In this document: one piece after another, positions 7,962 to 16,976 of the stretch | How the letters are laid out: every line of letters starts with the position of its first letter | How positions within the stretch are numbered: the first letter of the stretch is position 1 | Source: Nostoc sp. ATCC 43529 | GTDB lineage: Bacteria > Cyanobacteriota > Cyanobacteriia > Cyanobacteriales > Nostocaceae | NCBI GenBank assembly: GCA_003326205.1 | Contig: LWTK01000039.1 | Coordinates: 1-64,000, forward strand | Reading direction: 5' to 3' | Length of the DNA stretch: 64,000 bases | Position numbers and translations under genes: made by a program | The notes under the pieces: model-generated | What the model saw: only the letters and a program-made list of their open reading frames with translations | The model's database searches: none | What the model was told of the DNA's origin: nothing

Positions 7962-10100
7962 TCATACAGCAGATGTAATGCTATTAGATGTATTAGAAAT
8001 AACTACATTTGTTTGAGTCCGTTGTGGTTCTCCGAGCATGACAATGGAACAGGTGAGTTGTCTGGCTAACTCAGTTGTGACATCGCTAATGGCTAACCCT
8101 CCGGGACTAGTGCGATTGCGTATGAAAGGTAAAACAACTAAATCGTATAACCGCGCTGCTTGCAAAATTGCTTGAGCTACATTTTCATGAGCGATAATTT
8201 GAATTTCTGGGGCATTGGGCAGAGCCAATTTAGATACTAAGAGTGAGAGGTGCGATCGCCTCCAAGCAATTTTACTAGAACTAGTGCGGCGATCGCACAC
8301 ATTCAGTACAGTAACGTGACTTTGATTTGCTTGTGCCAACATCTGAGCAAATTGTACGGGCTGCAATATCGGTGCCGTTAAATTTTCTATTGGCACTAGG
8401 ATACGCTGAATTTTTTTTGGTGATTCCACTAAACGCGTTACTGCAACAGGACAATGGGCTGCCCAAAGCACGCCATCAACAACATTTCCAAATAATAATG
8501 CTCGCAAGCCAGTACGTTTACCCCAACCCATAACAATTAAACTAGCTTTTTGTTCGCGGGCAGCTCTGCTAATTCCTTGAGCAAAAGCATCATCAATTCG
8601 TAGCACTGGTTCTGCGGCTACACCTAATACTCGACTTTGGGCGGTGGCTTTTGTCAATAAGCGTTCGCTGCGTTCTAGAGAAGCTTCTAACTGGGGTGCA
8701 TCCATGTGAGCAGCAGCATTAGCGATCGCTAGCGGTACAATTTTACCCTTTGACTGACGCGCTAGTAACGCCGCCATTTCAATCAAGTACTGCTGCGTCT
8801 GAGGATTATAGACAGGTACGACTATACTCAAAGCACCGTCTGTTTCTGGTGCATCGCCATCGGTTAGATCTGTTGGTGGCGCATCTACGGTTGGGGAGGA
8901 GGTCAAACCAACGGCTATTCGACTAGTGATGAAGGGCCCCAAGGTTGAGGTCACGACCATTAAAATAATAATGCTGTGTAATATTTCTGATGAAAGTAAT
9001 CCAGCCCGATATCCTACTAACGTTGCGGCTAAAGTTGTACTAACCTGGGGAATTGATAGCGACCACATTGTTAGTATTTCTTGCCAGTTATAGCGGTAAA
9101 CCAGTTTTGTCAATAAAGCTGCGAGCAATTTACTGGCAATCAAACAAACTATAATTAACAGCGTTGACTTGAGGGCATTCAGGTTATTTAGATAGGTAGG
9201 TAAATCGATTAATAAACCAAGGTCAACAAAGAAAATCGGAATGAATAATACACTGCCAATAAATACCACCTTTTCTTTGACAGGGCCTTCACCTACAGCT
9301 TCATTTACTGCCAAACCCACTAAAAAAGCACCAACAATTTTGTCAACATTTATCAATTGAGCGCCCACAGCAGCAAGAAACACAGAAAGCAACACAAACA
9401 AAAATTTGTTTCCTTCATCGTCTCCTGAACGGCGAAAAAACTCTTTACCTGCCCAATCAAATCCTACAACAACAGCAACAGAGTAAATCGTTAACCAACC
9501 CGACAAGGTGAGTAATTGAGCTAAGCTGAATACCTGATTGCGACCGACAGCTACACACACGCCCAATATTAATATTGCGGCAATATCTGTAAAAATAGTG
9601 GCTCCAATGGTGACAGTAACCGCTTCATTATTTACTACTCCCAAACGAGTGATTATGGGATATGCCAAAAGGGTGTAGGAAGCGAATAAAGAGCCTATTA
9701 AAATTGAAGTAGTCCAGCTATAGCCTAAAATCAGACCTACTAAGGTTCCCATAAGTAGCGGCACACTGAAAGTCAAGCAAGCAAATCCAAAGGCACGACT
9801 TTTCCTTTTGCGGAACTTTTCTAGATCGACTTCTAGTCCGGCGACAAATAGCAAGTATATTAACCCAATATCTGATAGTAGGTTAATCATCGGTGAGTTG
9901 GATTGAAATAGATGCCAGCCCGAAGGGCCAAGTACTAGTCCAGAGAAAACCAAACCCACTAATCCTGGTAATCTTAGCCGCTCAAACATAATAGGTATAA
10001 CTAAGATGACCACGAGCAAAATAGCAAAGGAAACAATTGGTTCCTTGCTAAGAACTTGGGAAGTTGGTTCCAGAGCAAGAACTTGTGATATGAGTTCCAT
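7962..10100 (-). CDS. CPA2-family cation:proton antiporter with two C-terminal universal stress protein domains
   Basis: 712 residues. Residues ~20-400 form about 12 membrane helices of the Kef/Nha exchanger type (RLRLPGLVGLVFSGLVLGPSGWHLF; DIGLIYLLFVAGLEVDLEKFRK; IGATIFTDIAAILIL, the last holding the ion-binding Asp). From ~424 there are two USP-like alpha/beta domains: the first with IVMGWGKRTGLRALLFGNVVDGVLWAAHCPVAV, the second with ILVPIENL and IVML near the C-terminus. The exchanger would swap Na+ or K+ for H+; the USP domains probably bind nucleotide and regulate it. No TrkA-N domain, unlike KefB/KefC. Ion specificity cannot be read from sequence. Confidence 0.9.
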   Translation of the reverse strand: MELISQVLALEPTSQVLSKEPIVSFAILLVVILVIPIMFERLRLPGLVGLVFSGLVLGPSGWHLFQSNSPMINLLSDIGLIYLLFVAGLEVDLEKFRKRKSRAFGFACLTFSVPLLMGTLVGLILGYSWTTSILIGSLFASYTLLAYPIITRLGVVNNEAVTVTIGATIFTDIAAILILGVCVAVGRNQVFSLAQLLTLSGWLTIYSVAVVVGFDWAGKEFFRRSGDDEGNKFLFVLLSVFLAAVGAQLINVDKIVGAFLVGLAVNEAVGEGPVKEKVVFIGSVLFIPIFFVDLGLLIDLPTYLNNLNALKSTLLIIVCLIASKLLAALLTKLVYRYNWQEILTMWSLSIPQVSTTLAATLVGYRAGLLSSEILHSIIILMVVTSTLGPFITSRIAVGLTSSPTVDAPPTDLTDGDAPETDGALSIVVPVYNPQTQQYLIEMAALLARQSKGKIVPLAIANAAAHMDAPQLEASLERSERLLTKATAQSRVLGVAAEPVLRIDDAFAQGISRAAREQKASLIVMGWGKRTGLRALLFGNVVDGVLWAAHCPVAVTRLVESPKKIQRILVPIENLTAPILQPVQFAQMLAQANQSHVTVLNVCDRRTSSSKIAWRRSHLSLLVSKLALPNAPEIQIIAHENVAQAILQAARLYDLVVLPFIRNRTSPGGLAISDVTTELARQLTCSIVMLGEPQRTQTNVVISNTSNSITSAV

Positions 10101-10246
10101 AGGTAGGAATTGATGAGGCTATGGTAAAACTGCGATCGCTTTGAAGACGATCGCTCGATAGATATAAATGGATGTAGGAGCCGCCTGACGAAAAATCAAA
10201 AATCTTAACTTACACTAAACTAGACAATTGTCTAAGAACTAACTAC

Positions 10247-10903
10247 CTACGGGTGGATTTGGCTCAAAATGAACCGCAAGCGATCGTAGTCGTCTTTAAG
10301 TAACACGCTCAGATTTCGTCCAGCTTTAATTAGCCATTCTCGGTCAGCTTTACGTAACTGATACACATCTCGAATGGCAGCTGCGGTCAAGGCATCCACT
10401 GGTGCACCATTGATACAAAGGAGTGTCCGCAAAAAATCTAGTTCTTCAGTAAATTTAACGATCGCTTCAGCTTCGCACCGATAAACAGCTTGATGAATTT
10501 GCGGGGGACGGGGTGGTAGATACTGATATACTCTTCGGTTATAACTTGGATTTTGTGAAGATAGTTCAAATCCAACGATGGCAGATCGAAATTCTGTTCT
10601 GAGCATGGCAAATATCTGGGGTTGTTCTTCACGTAAGTCTTGCAATGACAGCCCCAAAGCTCTAGCTCGGTGTACGGAATCTATGGGCATGGTTGTGGCA
10701 TGGTATACCACAGCGTAAACGAGATTGCCAGATTCTTCATCCACAGCACAAACCCAACTACCAAAAGGCGGCATAGAGGGAAAGCTTAAATCTTCCGGTT
10801 CCAAACACTGTGCCAAAAATTCGGTAGTACTAGTCTCAATCACCTCCGCAAAGTGATTGGGATGGCGATCGCTTCTGTCAAACTGTGGTAATGGGAGGCG
10901 CAT
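10247..10903 (-). CDS. HAS-barrel domain protein, cyanobacterial, function unknown
   Basis: About 218 residues from the ATG of MRLPLPQFDRSDRHPNHFAEVIETSTTEF; a TTG three codons upstream is a weaker choice. The N-terminal 90 residues (FAEVIETSTTEFLAQC, PFGSWVCAVDEESGNLVYAVVYHATT) match the HAS-barrel fold known from HerA/ATP synthase-like proteins. The rest is helical. In cyanobacteria this occurs as a stand-alone conserved protein of unknown role. A heptamer repeat tract lies immediately upstream, between it and ndhS. Confidence 0.6.
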   Translation of the reverse strand: MRLPLPQFDRSDRHPNHFAEVIETSTTEFLAQCLEPEDLSFPSMPPFGSWVCAVDEESGNLVYAVVYHATTMPIDSVHRARALGLSLQDLREEQPQIFAMLRTEFRSAIVGFELSSQNPSYNRRVYQYLPPRPPQIHQAVYRCEAEAIVKFTEELDFLRTLLCINGAPVDALTAAAIRDVYQLRKADREWLIKAGRNLSVLLKDDYDRLRFILSQIHP

Positions 10904-10915
10904 AATTGTCAAGAG

Positions 10916-10979
10916 TCATTAGTCATTAGTCATTTGTCCTTGCCAAATGACCAAGGACAAATGACTAAGGACAAATTAC
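10916..10979. repeat. Heptamer repeats of the AGTCATT/AAATGAC type, inverted
   Basis: Short runs of agtcatt are followed by the complementary aggacaaatgac form, giving a foldable inverted arrangement between ndhS and the HAS-barrel gene. Confidence 0.7.
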
Positions 10980-10983
10980 TAGT

Positions 10984-11181
10984 CTATTTTCCTTTTTTAC
11001 GTCCGGCTGTGGTCTCTACGAGTTCTAATTCCTTCAGACGGAAGGTAATTAATTTATCCCAGTTACCACCTTCAAACAATACGGCTACCTTGCCATCACT
11101 CACTCGTTGCACGAGTCCTTCAGAGCGATAGTAGGTATCTGCGGGATTCTTGACGCGAACAGTTGCTCCAGGCAGAATCAT
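10984..11181 (-). CDS. ndhS: NAD(P)H dehydrogenase-like complex subunit NdhS
   Basis: 65 residues; [13 protein letters not shown], then [18 protein letters not shown] and [14 protein letters not shown] are highly characteristic of the SH3-like (DUF3252) NdhS protein of the cyanobacterial and chloroplast NDH-1 complex. NdhS lies at the stromal/cytoplasmic docking site for reduced ferredoxin, supporting cyclic electron flow and respiration. At the position I recall as Gly-Phe in other NdhS proteins this one has Arg-Ser (YYRSEG), a small departure. The C-terminus is a short Lys-rich tail. It sits alone between rodA and the HAS-barrel gene. Confidence 0.88.
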   Translation of the reverse strand: MILPGATVRVKNPADTYYRSEGLVQRVSDGKVAVLFEGGNWDKLITFRLKELELVETTAGRKKGK

Positions 11182-11229
11182 CTCTTTAGCCTCACTTGTT
11201 TCCTGTTAATAGCTTAATACTTGTTAATA

Positions 11230-11360
11230 GTCATTGGTCATTGGTCATTGGTCATTGGTCATTGGTCATTGGTCATTGGTCATTGGTCATTGGTTTTCGT
11301 TAACTAACAAATGACAAATGACAACTGACAAAGGACAAATGACAAATGACAAATGACGAA
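11230..11360. repeat. Heptamer tandem repeat (TCATTGG)9 with complementary CAAATGA arm
   Basis: Nine uninterrupted tcattgg units at about 11231-11293, followed after a short gap by about seven imperfect caaatga-type units. The second arm is roughly complementary to the first, so transcripts could fold into a long hairpin. This is the short tandemly repeated repetitive (STRR) class known from heterocystous cyanobacteria. Confidence 0.9.
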
Positions 11361-12674
11361 TCAATAATACTTCTGGCGTTGGCGAAAATTTGCTACCGAT
11401 TCTACTATTCCTAAGGAAATGAAGTTAGTCAGCATGGCAGAACGTCCATAACTCATCCAAGGTAAGGGAATTCCTGCTACAGGCGCTAAGCCGACAGTCA
11501 TACCAACGTTGACAATTAACTGAAACACAATCATGGACAAAACGCCAATAGCCAACAACGAACCGAAATTGTCTGTGGCGGTTTGAGCAACATGTAGTAA
11601 GCGGAAGCAAATTAAGCAAAAAACAAACAGTACTACCAAACAACCAACAAAACCGAATTCTTCGCCGACTGCTGAGAAAATAAAGTCTGTATGCTGTTCT
11701 GGGACGAAATTTAGTTGCGTCATTGGCCCTTTGAATAGACCCCATCCCCAAATTTCACCGGCACCAATGGCAATGCGAGATTGAATCAAGTGATACCCAG
11801 CACCAAGGGGATCGTGATCTGGATCCATGAATACAGTAAGTCGGTCTTTTTGATAGGGTTTCAAAATATGATTCCAGGCAAAAACTCCTAATTCGCCACC
11901 GAGTATATTGAGGCTCCAGGCACCGATAGCACCCAAACTAAATCGACGCCAGGGCAGAGTTCGCCAACCGATAATAGCCATAGCAATTGACCAAACTATC
12001 CCTAAAGGGCCAAAAGATAGCTCTTTAAATAAAACTATCGGTTGTGCTAAAGGCCAAGATGTACTGAACAAAATGGCAGCAATCACAGGAGAAATCATCA
12101 GAATTAGCCAGCCTGGGTTAGCATTTGCCCAGTAGAGCATTCCCAAGACGATCGCCCCAAATACCATTGATGTTGCTAAATCAGGCTGTAAAAATACTAA
12201 TGCCCAAGGTATAGCGCTGATTGCCAGTACGCGGAGAACACTTTCGAGTTTAGAAGCGGTGCGCTTGTGTAACAAGGCTGCTAAGGTAATAATCATGCCA
12301 ACTTTGGCAAATTCTGAGGGTTGCACATTAAAGCCAGCGATACTAATCCATCGCTGTGCCCCTTTAGCGCTAGTACCGGCAATCATTACGGCGATTAAGC
12401 TGAAATTCGTAAGTGCGTAGGTTACCCAGTGGTACTGTATCAAGATTTCGTAACGGATACGAGCTAAAAATAGTGCTATCAGTGCACCGATACCTGCCAC
12501 CAACCAGTGCCACCACCAGTCAGTTACTGGCTGCTTGAGTTCCGTACTGAGAATCATGATGCCGCCAAAAATACTGGCAGCAACTGGTAAAAAAAATAAT
12601 AACCAATCTACATATTGCCAAGGCTTAACCCAAGACTTCCAGCGAACTTTGGGGAGCGATCGTTTTAATAACAT
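11361..12674 (-). CDS. rodA: Rod shape-determining protein RodA (SEDS peptidoglycan glycosyltransferase)
   Basis: 437 residues with about 10-12 membrane helices. SEDS hallmarks include GAQRWISIAGFNVQPSEFAKVG, LQPDLATSMVFGAIVLGM, and DHDPLGAGYHLIQSRIAIGAGEIWGWGLFKGPMTQLNFVPEQHTDFIFSAVGEEFGF, plus the final GIPLPWMSYG. RodA polymerises lipid II during lateral wall growth with a class B PBP. The long loop near residues 200-270 is expanded relative to E. coli, as is usual in cyanobacteria. FtsW is the other candidate, but the start of the protein and the motif mix fit RodA better. Confidence 0.92.
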   Translation of the reverse strand: MLLKRSLPKVRWKSWVKPWQYVDWLLFFLPVAASIFGGIMILSTELKQPVTDWWWHWLVAGIGALIALFLARIRYEILIQYHWVTYALTNFSLIAVMIAGTSAKGAQRWISIAGFNVQPSEFAKVGMIITLAALLHKRTASKLESVLRVLAISAIPWALVFLQPDLATSMVFGAIVLGMLYWANANPGWLILMISPVIAAILFSTSWPLAQPIVLFKELSFGPLGIVWSIAMAIIGWRTLPWRRFSLGAIGAWSLNILGGELGVFAWNHILKPYQKDRLTVFMDPDHDPLGAGYHLIQSRIAIGAGEIWGWGLFKGPMTQLNFVPEQHTDFIFSAVGEEFGFVGCLVVLFVFCLICFRLLHVAQTATDNFGSLLAIGVLSMIVFQLIVNVGMTVGLAPVAGIPLPWMSYGRSAMLTNFISLGIVESVANFRQRQKYY

Positions 12675-12814
12675 TGTGTCAGTTTAAACTTTAGGTTTAA
12701 TTGTTGGTATTGGGGATTGGGTACTGGGTATTGGGAAAATTCTTTCCCAGTCCCCAATACCCAGTCCCTAGTATTCCCGGCTCTAGCCCAAGAAACAGAT
12801 AGAATTAGAATTTA

Positions 12815-13885
12815 TTATGTCAAAGCTGCAACTGATACTTTACCAGCGATGTTGAGGGCGATCGCTTTTAGTGCTTTTGCTGAAGCTGAATCTGGGTCAG
12901 CAACAACTATTGGCACACCATTATCGCCGCCAACTCGCGTGGAAATTTCTAGTGGTACACAGCCCAAAAGTGGCACTTCCAATTCAGCAGCGGTTTTGGA
13001 ACCACCACCGGAACCAAAAATGTCATACTGCTTATCTGGCATATCTGATGGGATAAAATAACTCATATTTTCCACGATTCCTAATACCGGGACGTTCATC
13101 TGCTGGAACATCCGCAATCCCTTACGAGAATCTAACAGAGCGACATTTTGCGGTGTGGTGACAATTACTGCCCCTGCCATCGGTACTGCTTGGGTTAAAG
13201 TTAACTGAGCATCTCCGGTTCCTGGAGGCATATCTACAATCAAATAGTCCAATTCTCCCCATTGCACTTGATAGAGAAACTGGCGAATTACACCATTTAA
13301 CATTGGGCCGCGCCAAATCACTGGTTGATCTCGGTCAATCAAAAAGCCCATTGAAACCAATTTGACGCCGTGATTAAAAGCAGGTTCGAGGATTTCACCT
13401 TTTTCAGTAGAACGCACAGCAATTTCGGCATCCGCCAAGCCCAACATTGTCGGGTCATTGGGCCCGTAAATATCGGCGTCTAGTAAGCCGACTTTTGCTC
13501 CTGTTTGGGCTAAGGCCACTGCCACATTCACCGCCACAGTACTTTTACCAACGCCACCTTTGCCGCTGGAAACAGCAATGATATTTTTGACTCCAGAAAT
13601 ACCAGTGCGGTCTGGCAAACTTTTTTGTTGCGGGGTTTCTGCTGTTACTTCTACGCTTACATCTGTAACGCCTGGTAGTTTTTTAACAGCTTTTTGGCAA
13701 TCTTCAACGATAAATTCACGTAAAGGACAGGCGGGAGTAGTTAACACTAAAGTGAAACTAACTTTACCACCATCAATTTTGACATTGCGAATCATATTCA
13801 GTTCTACCAGACTTTTGCGAAGTTCTGGGTCTTGCACTGGTCGCAATACTTCTAAGACAGAGCGGGAATCAAGCACATCGTACAT
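12815..13885 (-). CDS. mrp: Mrp/NBP35-family iron-sulfur carrier ATPase (ApbC-like)
   Basis: 356 residues. An N-terminal MIP18/DUF59 domain (residues ~5-90, with TTPACPLREF) is followed by a deviant Walker P-loop, SSGKGGVGKST, at ~106-116, and DMPPGTGDAQLTL in the MinD/Mrp fold. Mrp/ApbC proteins bind and hand over Fe-S clusters. Many members have a C-x-x-C after ENMSYF; here the segment is ENMSYFIPSDMPDKQYDIFG with no cysteine pair, so cluster binding there would need other ligands. It is monocistronic between two repeat-rich spacers. Confidence 0.9.
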   Translation of the reverse strand: MYDVLDSRSVLEVLRPVQDPELRKSLVELNMIRNVKIDGGKVSFTLVLTTPACPLREFIVEDCQKAVKKLPGVTDVSVEVTAETPQQKSLPDRTGISGVKNIIAVSSGKGGVGKSTVAVNVAVALAQTGAKVGLLDADIYGPNDPTMLGLADAEIAVRSTEKGEILEPAFNHGVKLVSMGFLIDRDQPVIWRGPMLNGVIRQFLYQVQWGELDYLIVDMPPGTGDAQLTLTQAVPMAGAVIVTTPQNVALLDSRKGLRMFQQMNVPVLGIVENMSYFIPSDMPDKQYDIFGSGGGSKTAAELEVPLLGCVPLEISTRVGGDNGVPIVVADPDSASAKALKAIALNIAGKVSVAALT

Positions 13886-14247
13886 AAAAAATTCAAAATT
13901 CCAAATTTACCGAAGTTCTGATTTAAGTAAGGCAGAAGCTCCTGACTTCTGTTGAAACAGATGAAATATAATCCTAGTCAGCATCTTAGCTATTAACTGG
14001 ATGCAAATAAAAGCAAGAGCAGATTGGTATTTTCGCGATCGCTGCCGTAATAAAACTTAGGAAACTGGATTATTACCTAATAGAATCTTAACGTTATTGG
14101 GTATAGGGAATGGCGCATAGGGCATGGGGAGATGGGGGGCAGGGGAAAAGGTTAAAGGTTAAAGGGAAAAGGAATAAATTTAATCTTTCCCCTTTTCCCC
14201 TTACCCCTTTCCCTTTCCCCATACCCTGTTTGGCCAATGCCCAATGC
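13886..14247. other. Spacer with a large poly-purine/poly-pyrimidine inverted repeat
   Basis: No gene supported. It holds the mrp promoter region and, from 14100, a G/A-rich then C/T-rich palindromic tract that includes one copy of a 62-bp dispersed repeat. Confidence 0.6.
14139..14200 (+). repeat. 62-bp dispersed repeat, copy A
   Basis: Matches the reverse complement of 22014-22075 at 61 of 62 positions by direct reading. G/A-rich first half (aggggaaaaggttaaagg), AT centre, C/T-rich second half, so each copy can partly fold on itself. Confidence 0.9.
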
Positions 14248-14772
14248 CTAAAAATCAAAACAACTGTCATTAATAGATTTTTTATTACCTGATACTGCTG
14301 GTAATGCCGCTTTTTCTACTGCTTCGACTAAAGAACGTGCAACGCGGTCTGCGTAAGGACGAGATAAAGACCAAATTAAAGGTGACAACCAACCACGTAG
14401 TGTTACAGAATAAGATAAACAAGTCCCACAAACTGTTGATTCTACTTGGTAGGTGACCCGTTCTTCTATTCCAGGAATTGCCAGGACTCGGATACTTAGC
14501 ATTTCTCTGTGATTGACACATTCGACAAAAATCCGGATGGGAATTGGCGAAAAGCGCGTTACAGCTTGAAAAATTAATCCTGGTTTGGGTACTAATCCGT
14601 AGGGTACGTTAGTACTTTTAAGTAGTGGATGCCAGGAAACATCTGTTAAGTCAACCACTTTTTGCCACAGTTCATCTACAGAAGCAGAACTAATCTCTCG
14701 ATACGTCCGCACCAGAGAAGCGCAAAACCGACGACGTTTGCGGTGGATGAATTTGGATAACCAACCCTGCAT
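14248..14772 (-). CDS. SRPBCC-family (START-like) protein, function unknown
   Basis: 174 residues. After a basic N-terminus (HRKRRRFCASLVRTYREI), ISSASVDELWQKVVDLTDVSWHPLLKSTNVP is the start of a polyketide-cyclase/START-like fold, and later strands (FVECVNHREMLSIRVLAIPGIEERVTYQVE) alternate as expected. Such proteins bind a hydrophobic ligand in a cavity; the ligand is unknown. The C-terminus (DRVARSLVEAVEKAA) is the long closing helix. Confidence 0.65.
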   Translation of the reverse strand: MQGWLSKFIHRKRRRFCASLVRTYREISSASVDELWQKVVDLTDVSWHPLLKSTNVPYGLVPKPGLIFQAVTRFSPIPIRIFVECVNHREMLSIRVLAIPGIEERVTYQVESTVCGTCLSYSVTLRGWLSPLIWSLSRPYADRVARSLVEAVEKAALPAVSGNKKSINDSCFDF

Positions 14773-15228
14773 TTTCCTAATCCTCCTCCTCGCTAGACAC
14801 TTTCTGGTAACTCTGGTATTTTAGGCAACTAAGCTTAACCCCTAGACAAAAACTTTCTTAAAATTGCTCTGGGCATAGCAGTGGTATGTTCAGTGCAGAT
14901 GCCAACCGCCAACATCGTAAATAAATATGGCGCAGAAGTTTTGAGTAGACGAGCCAAACCCTTGATAGCTCAAGGTTAAGACTAAATTTTAGTATTGATA
15001 CCAGAATATTCCAATTAAAAATTTCAAAAAAAACTCAATCAATATACAAGCCTATACGCATTTGAGGGAAAATAACTCTAGTGATGCCCATCAATTCTAT
15101 AAAATGCTTGACCGATAAGAAAAAAGCAGGTTGGGCAAATAGAGCTTGATTGTTGGCGTGGTTTTCCCCAAATTTTAAGATGAGAAATTTGTGGCTTTCT
15201 GGAAATTGTAATTTAGGTTCGGGAATCT
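14773..15228. other. Divergent promoter region between the SRPBCC gene and hemF
   Basis: No supported gene; a 26-codon open frame at 14899-14979 has no ribosome binding site. The region must hold the hemF promoter, but no consensus element could be assigned with confidence. Confidence 0.45.
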
Positions 15229-16263
15229 ATGTTGACCAACTCGCAAACACCAACTGTAGCAGCAGAATCATCCAAGTTTTTGCCACCAGCTGACGCTAAG
15301 GAAAGAGTCAGTCAGTTTATGAAACAGCTGCAAGACGAGATTACGCAAGCTTTGACAGAAGTGGATGGTGTGGGTAAGTTTCATGAAGATAGTTGGGAAC
15401 GCCCAGAAGGAGGTGGAGGGCGATCGCGCGTCCTACGGGATGGTGCAATATTTGAACAAGGTGGTGTCAATTTTTCTGAAGTTTGGGGTTCCCATTTACC
15501 GCCCTCAATCTTAGCTCAACGTCCTGAAGGCGCAGGACACGGCTTTTATGCCACTGGCACTTCAATGGTGTTACACCCCCGCAATCCCTACGTCCCTACA
15601 GTTCACCTAAACTATCGCTACTTTGAAGCTGGGCCTGTGTGGTGGTTTGGCGGCGGTCTGGACTTGACTCCCTACTATCCTTTTGCTGAAGATGTAACAC
15701 ATTTACATAAAACTTTAAAACAAGCTTGTGACCAACACCACCCAGAATATTATCCAGTGTTTAAACGTTGGTGTGACGAATATTTCTACCTCAAGCATCG
15801 CGGTGAAACAAGGGGTGTAGGCGGTCTATTTTTTGATTACCAAGATGGTCGGGGTACTTTATATCGCGGCCCCGATCCCAACGGGCCAGCAGCTACTTAT
15901 AGCAATAAGGTGGGAGAACCAGCACCACGTAATTGGGAAGATTTGTTTGCCTTTGTACAAGACTGTGGCAGAGCATTTTTACCAGCCTATGTGCCAATTG
16001 TAGAACGGCGACATGGGATTGAGTATGGCGATCGCCAACGCAATTTCCAACTCTATCGCCGGGGACGATATGTGGAATTTAACTTGGTTTACGACCGAGG
16101 CACCATTTTTGGCCTGCAAACCAACGGACGCACCGAATCAATTCTCATGTCCCTACCACCTCTGGTGCGTTGGGAATACGGCTATCAGCCAGAACCCAAT
16201 TCCCCCGAAGCCGAGTTGTATGAAACCTTCCTAAAACCTCAAGATTGGATCAATTGGAAATAG
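15229..16263 (+). CDS. hemF: Oxygen-dependent coproporphyrinogen III oxidase
   Basis: 344 residues. It converts coproporphyrinogen III to protoporphyrinogen IX with O2 in heme and chlorophyll synthesis. Recognised by [60 protein letters not shown] and [11 protein letters not shown], plus the C-terminal [30 protein letters not shown]. Length and motifs are complete. No neighbouring tetrapyrrole gene is seen, which is usual in cyanobacteria. Confidence 0.97.
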   Translation: MLTNSQTPTVAAESSKFLPPADAKERVSQFMKQLQDEITQALTEVDGVGKFHEDSWERPEGGGGRSRVLRDGAIFEQGGVNFSEVWGSHLPPSILAQRPEGAGHGFYATGTSMVLHPRNPYVPTVHLNYRYFEAGPVWWFGGGLDLTPYYPFAEDVTHLHKTLKQACDQHHPEYYPVFKRWCDEYFYLKHRGETRGVGGLFFDYQDGRGTLYRGPDPNGPAATYSNKVGEPAPRNWEDLFAFVQDCGRAFLPAYVPIVERRHGIEYGDRQRNFQLYRRGRYVEFNLVYDRGTIFGLQTNGRTESILMSLPPLVRWEYGYQPEPNSPEAELYETFLKPQDWINWK

Positions 16264-16345
16264 TCGGGAGAGTGGGGACTAGGGGCTGGGGACTGGGAAA
16301 GAGTTTTCCCAACCCAATGCCCAATGCCCCATGCCCAATGCCCCA
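16264..16345. repeat. G-rich/C-rich imperfect palindrome downstream of hemF
   Basis: A ggggactgggaaagagttt-type arm is followed by a ttcccaacccaatgcccaat-type arm. This 'ggggactggg' and 'cccaatgcccc' motif recurs at 12715-12770, 20380-20490 and 59455-59540. Confidence 0.7.
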
Positions 16346-16510
16346 TTTCAAATTGCTACTCAGCACTGTTTTGGTGAGTTAAACTACTAAAGATAAGCAC
16401 TTAGCATAAAAAAGTGACATTTTTAGCTGTAGCTTGCTAATCTCAAGTGGCAGCATTATAACGGTTCTGTAGCTAGTCAATTTAAAAGGAATCCCACGGG
16501 GAGGGTTTGA

Positions 16511-16879
16511 GTGATTCATATAGACCAAAAAAGTTATACAACCCAAGACGGAAATACCGTGATTGTCTTGACACCAGCAGGTCGCCTAGACATCACCACT
16601 GCTTGGCAATTTCGCTTAAAGTTACAGGAGTGTATTTCTAAACTCAGTCGCCATGTAGTTGTCAATCTGGGTCAGGTCAATTTTATTGATAGTTCTGGTC
16701 TTACATCTCTGGTAGCTGGAATGCGTGATGCAGATAAAGTTAAGGGTAGTTTCCGCATCTGTAATGTACATCCAGAAGCCAAACTCGTGTTTGAAGTGAC
16801 GATGATGGATACTGTGTTTGAAATTTTTGAAACTGAAGAGGAAGCTTTAGAAGGTGTACCTCGTAGTATCGCGAGCTAA
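16511..16879 (+). CDS. STAS-domain anti-sigma factor antagonist
   Basis: 122 residues starting at GTG, preceded by a good gggagg ribosome binding site. The STAS fold is evident: TPAGRLDITTAWQFRLKLQECI, VVVNLGQVNFIDSSGLTSLVAG (phosphorylatable Ser at 61 or 62), then RICNVHPEAKLVFEVTMMDTVFEIFETEEEAL. Such proteins bind anti-sigma kinases or phosphatase partners in stress and development signalling. No cognate kinase is adjacent. Confidence 0.9.
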   Translation: MIHIDQKSYTTQDGNTVIVLTPAGRLDITTAWQFRLKLQECISKLSRHVVVNLGQVNFIDSSGLTSLVAGMRDADKVKGSFRICNVHPEAKLVFEVTMMDTVFEIFETEEEALEGVPRSIAS

Positions 16880-16898
16880 GAAAAGAGTTAGGAGTAGA

Positions 16899-16916
16899 GA
16901 CGCGATTAATCGCGTC
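16899..16916. repeat. GACGCGAT-nn-ATCGCGTC hairpin repeat, copy 1
   Basis: The 18-base perfect palindrome gacgcgattaatcgcgtc occurs here, and near-identical copies occur at 23876-23893 and 55516-55533. This copy shares the downstream tgtacaagag with the third. Confidence 0.9.
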
Positions 16917-16976
16917 TGTACAAGAGCGAGGAGTTTATTGGAAATTCATAACTCATAACTCATAACTCGATGTTAC

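Noticed and set aside
11230..11360. Possible CRISPR array
   Set aside because: The unit is an uninterrupted heptamer without spacers, so it is STRR tandem repeat DNA. No cas genes are present.
14899..14979. 26-codon frame (MPTANIVNKYGAEV...) upstream of hemF
   Set aside because: No ribosome binding site and no recognised family; too short to support without conservation data.
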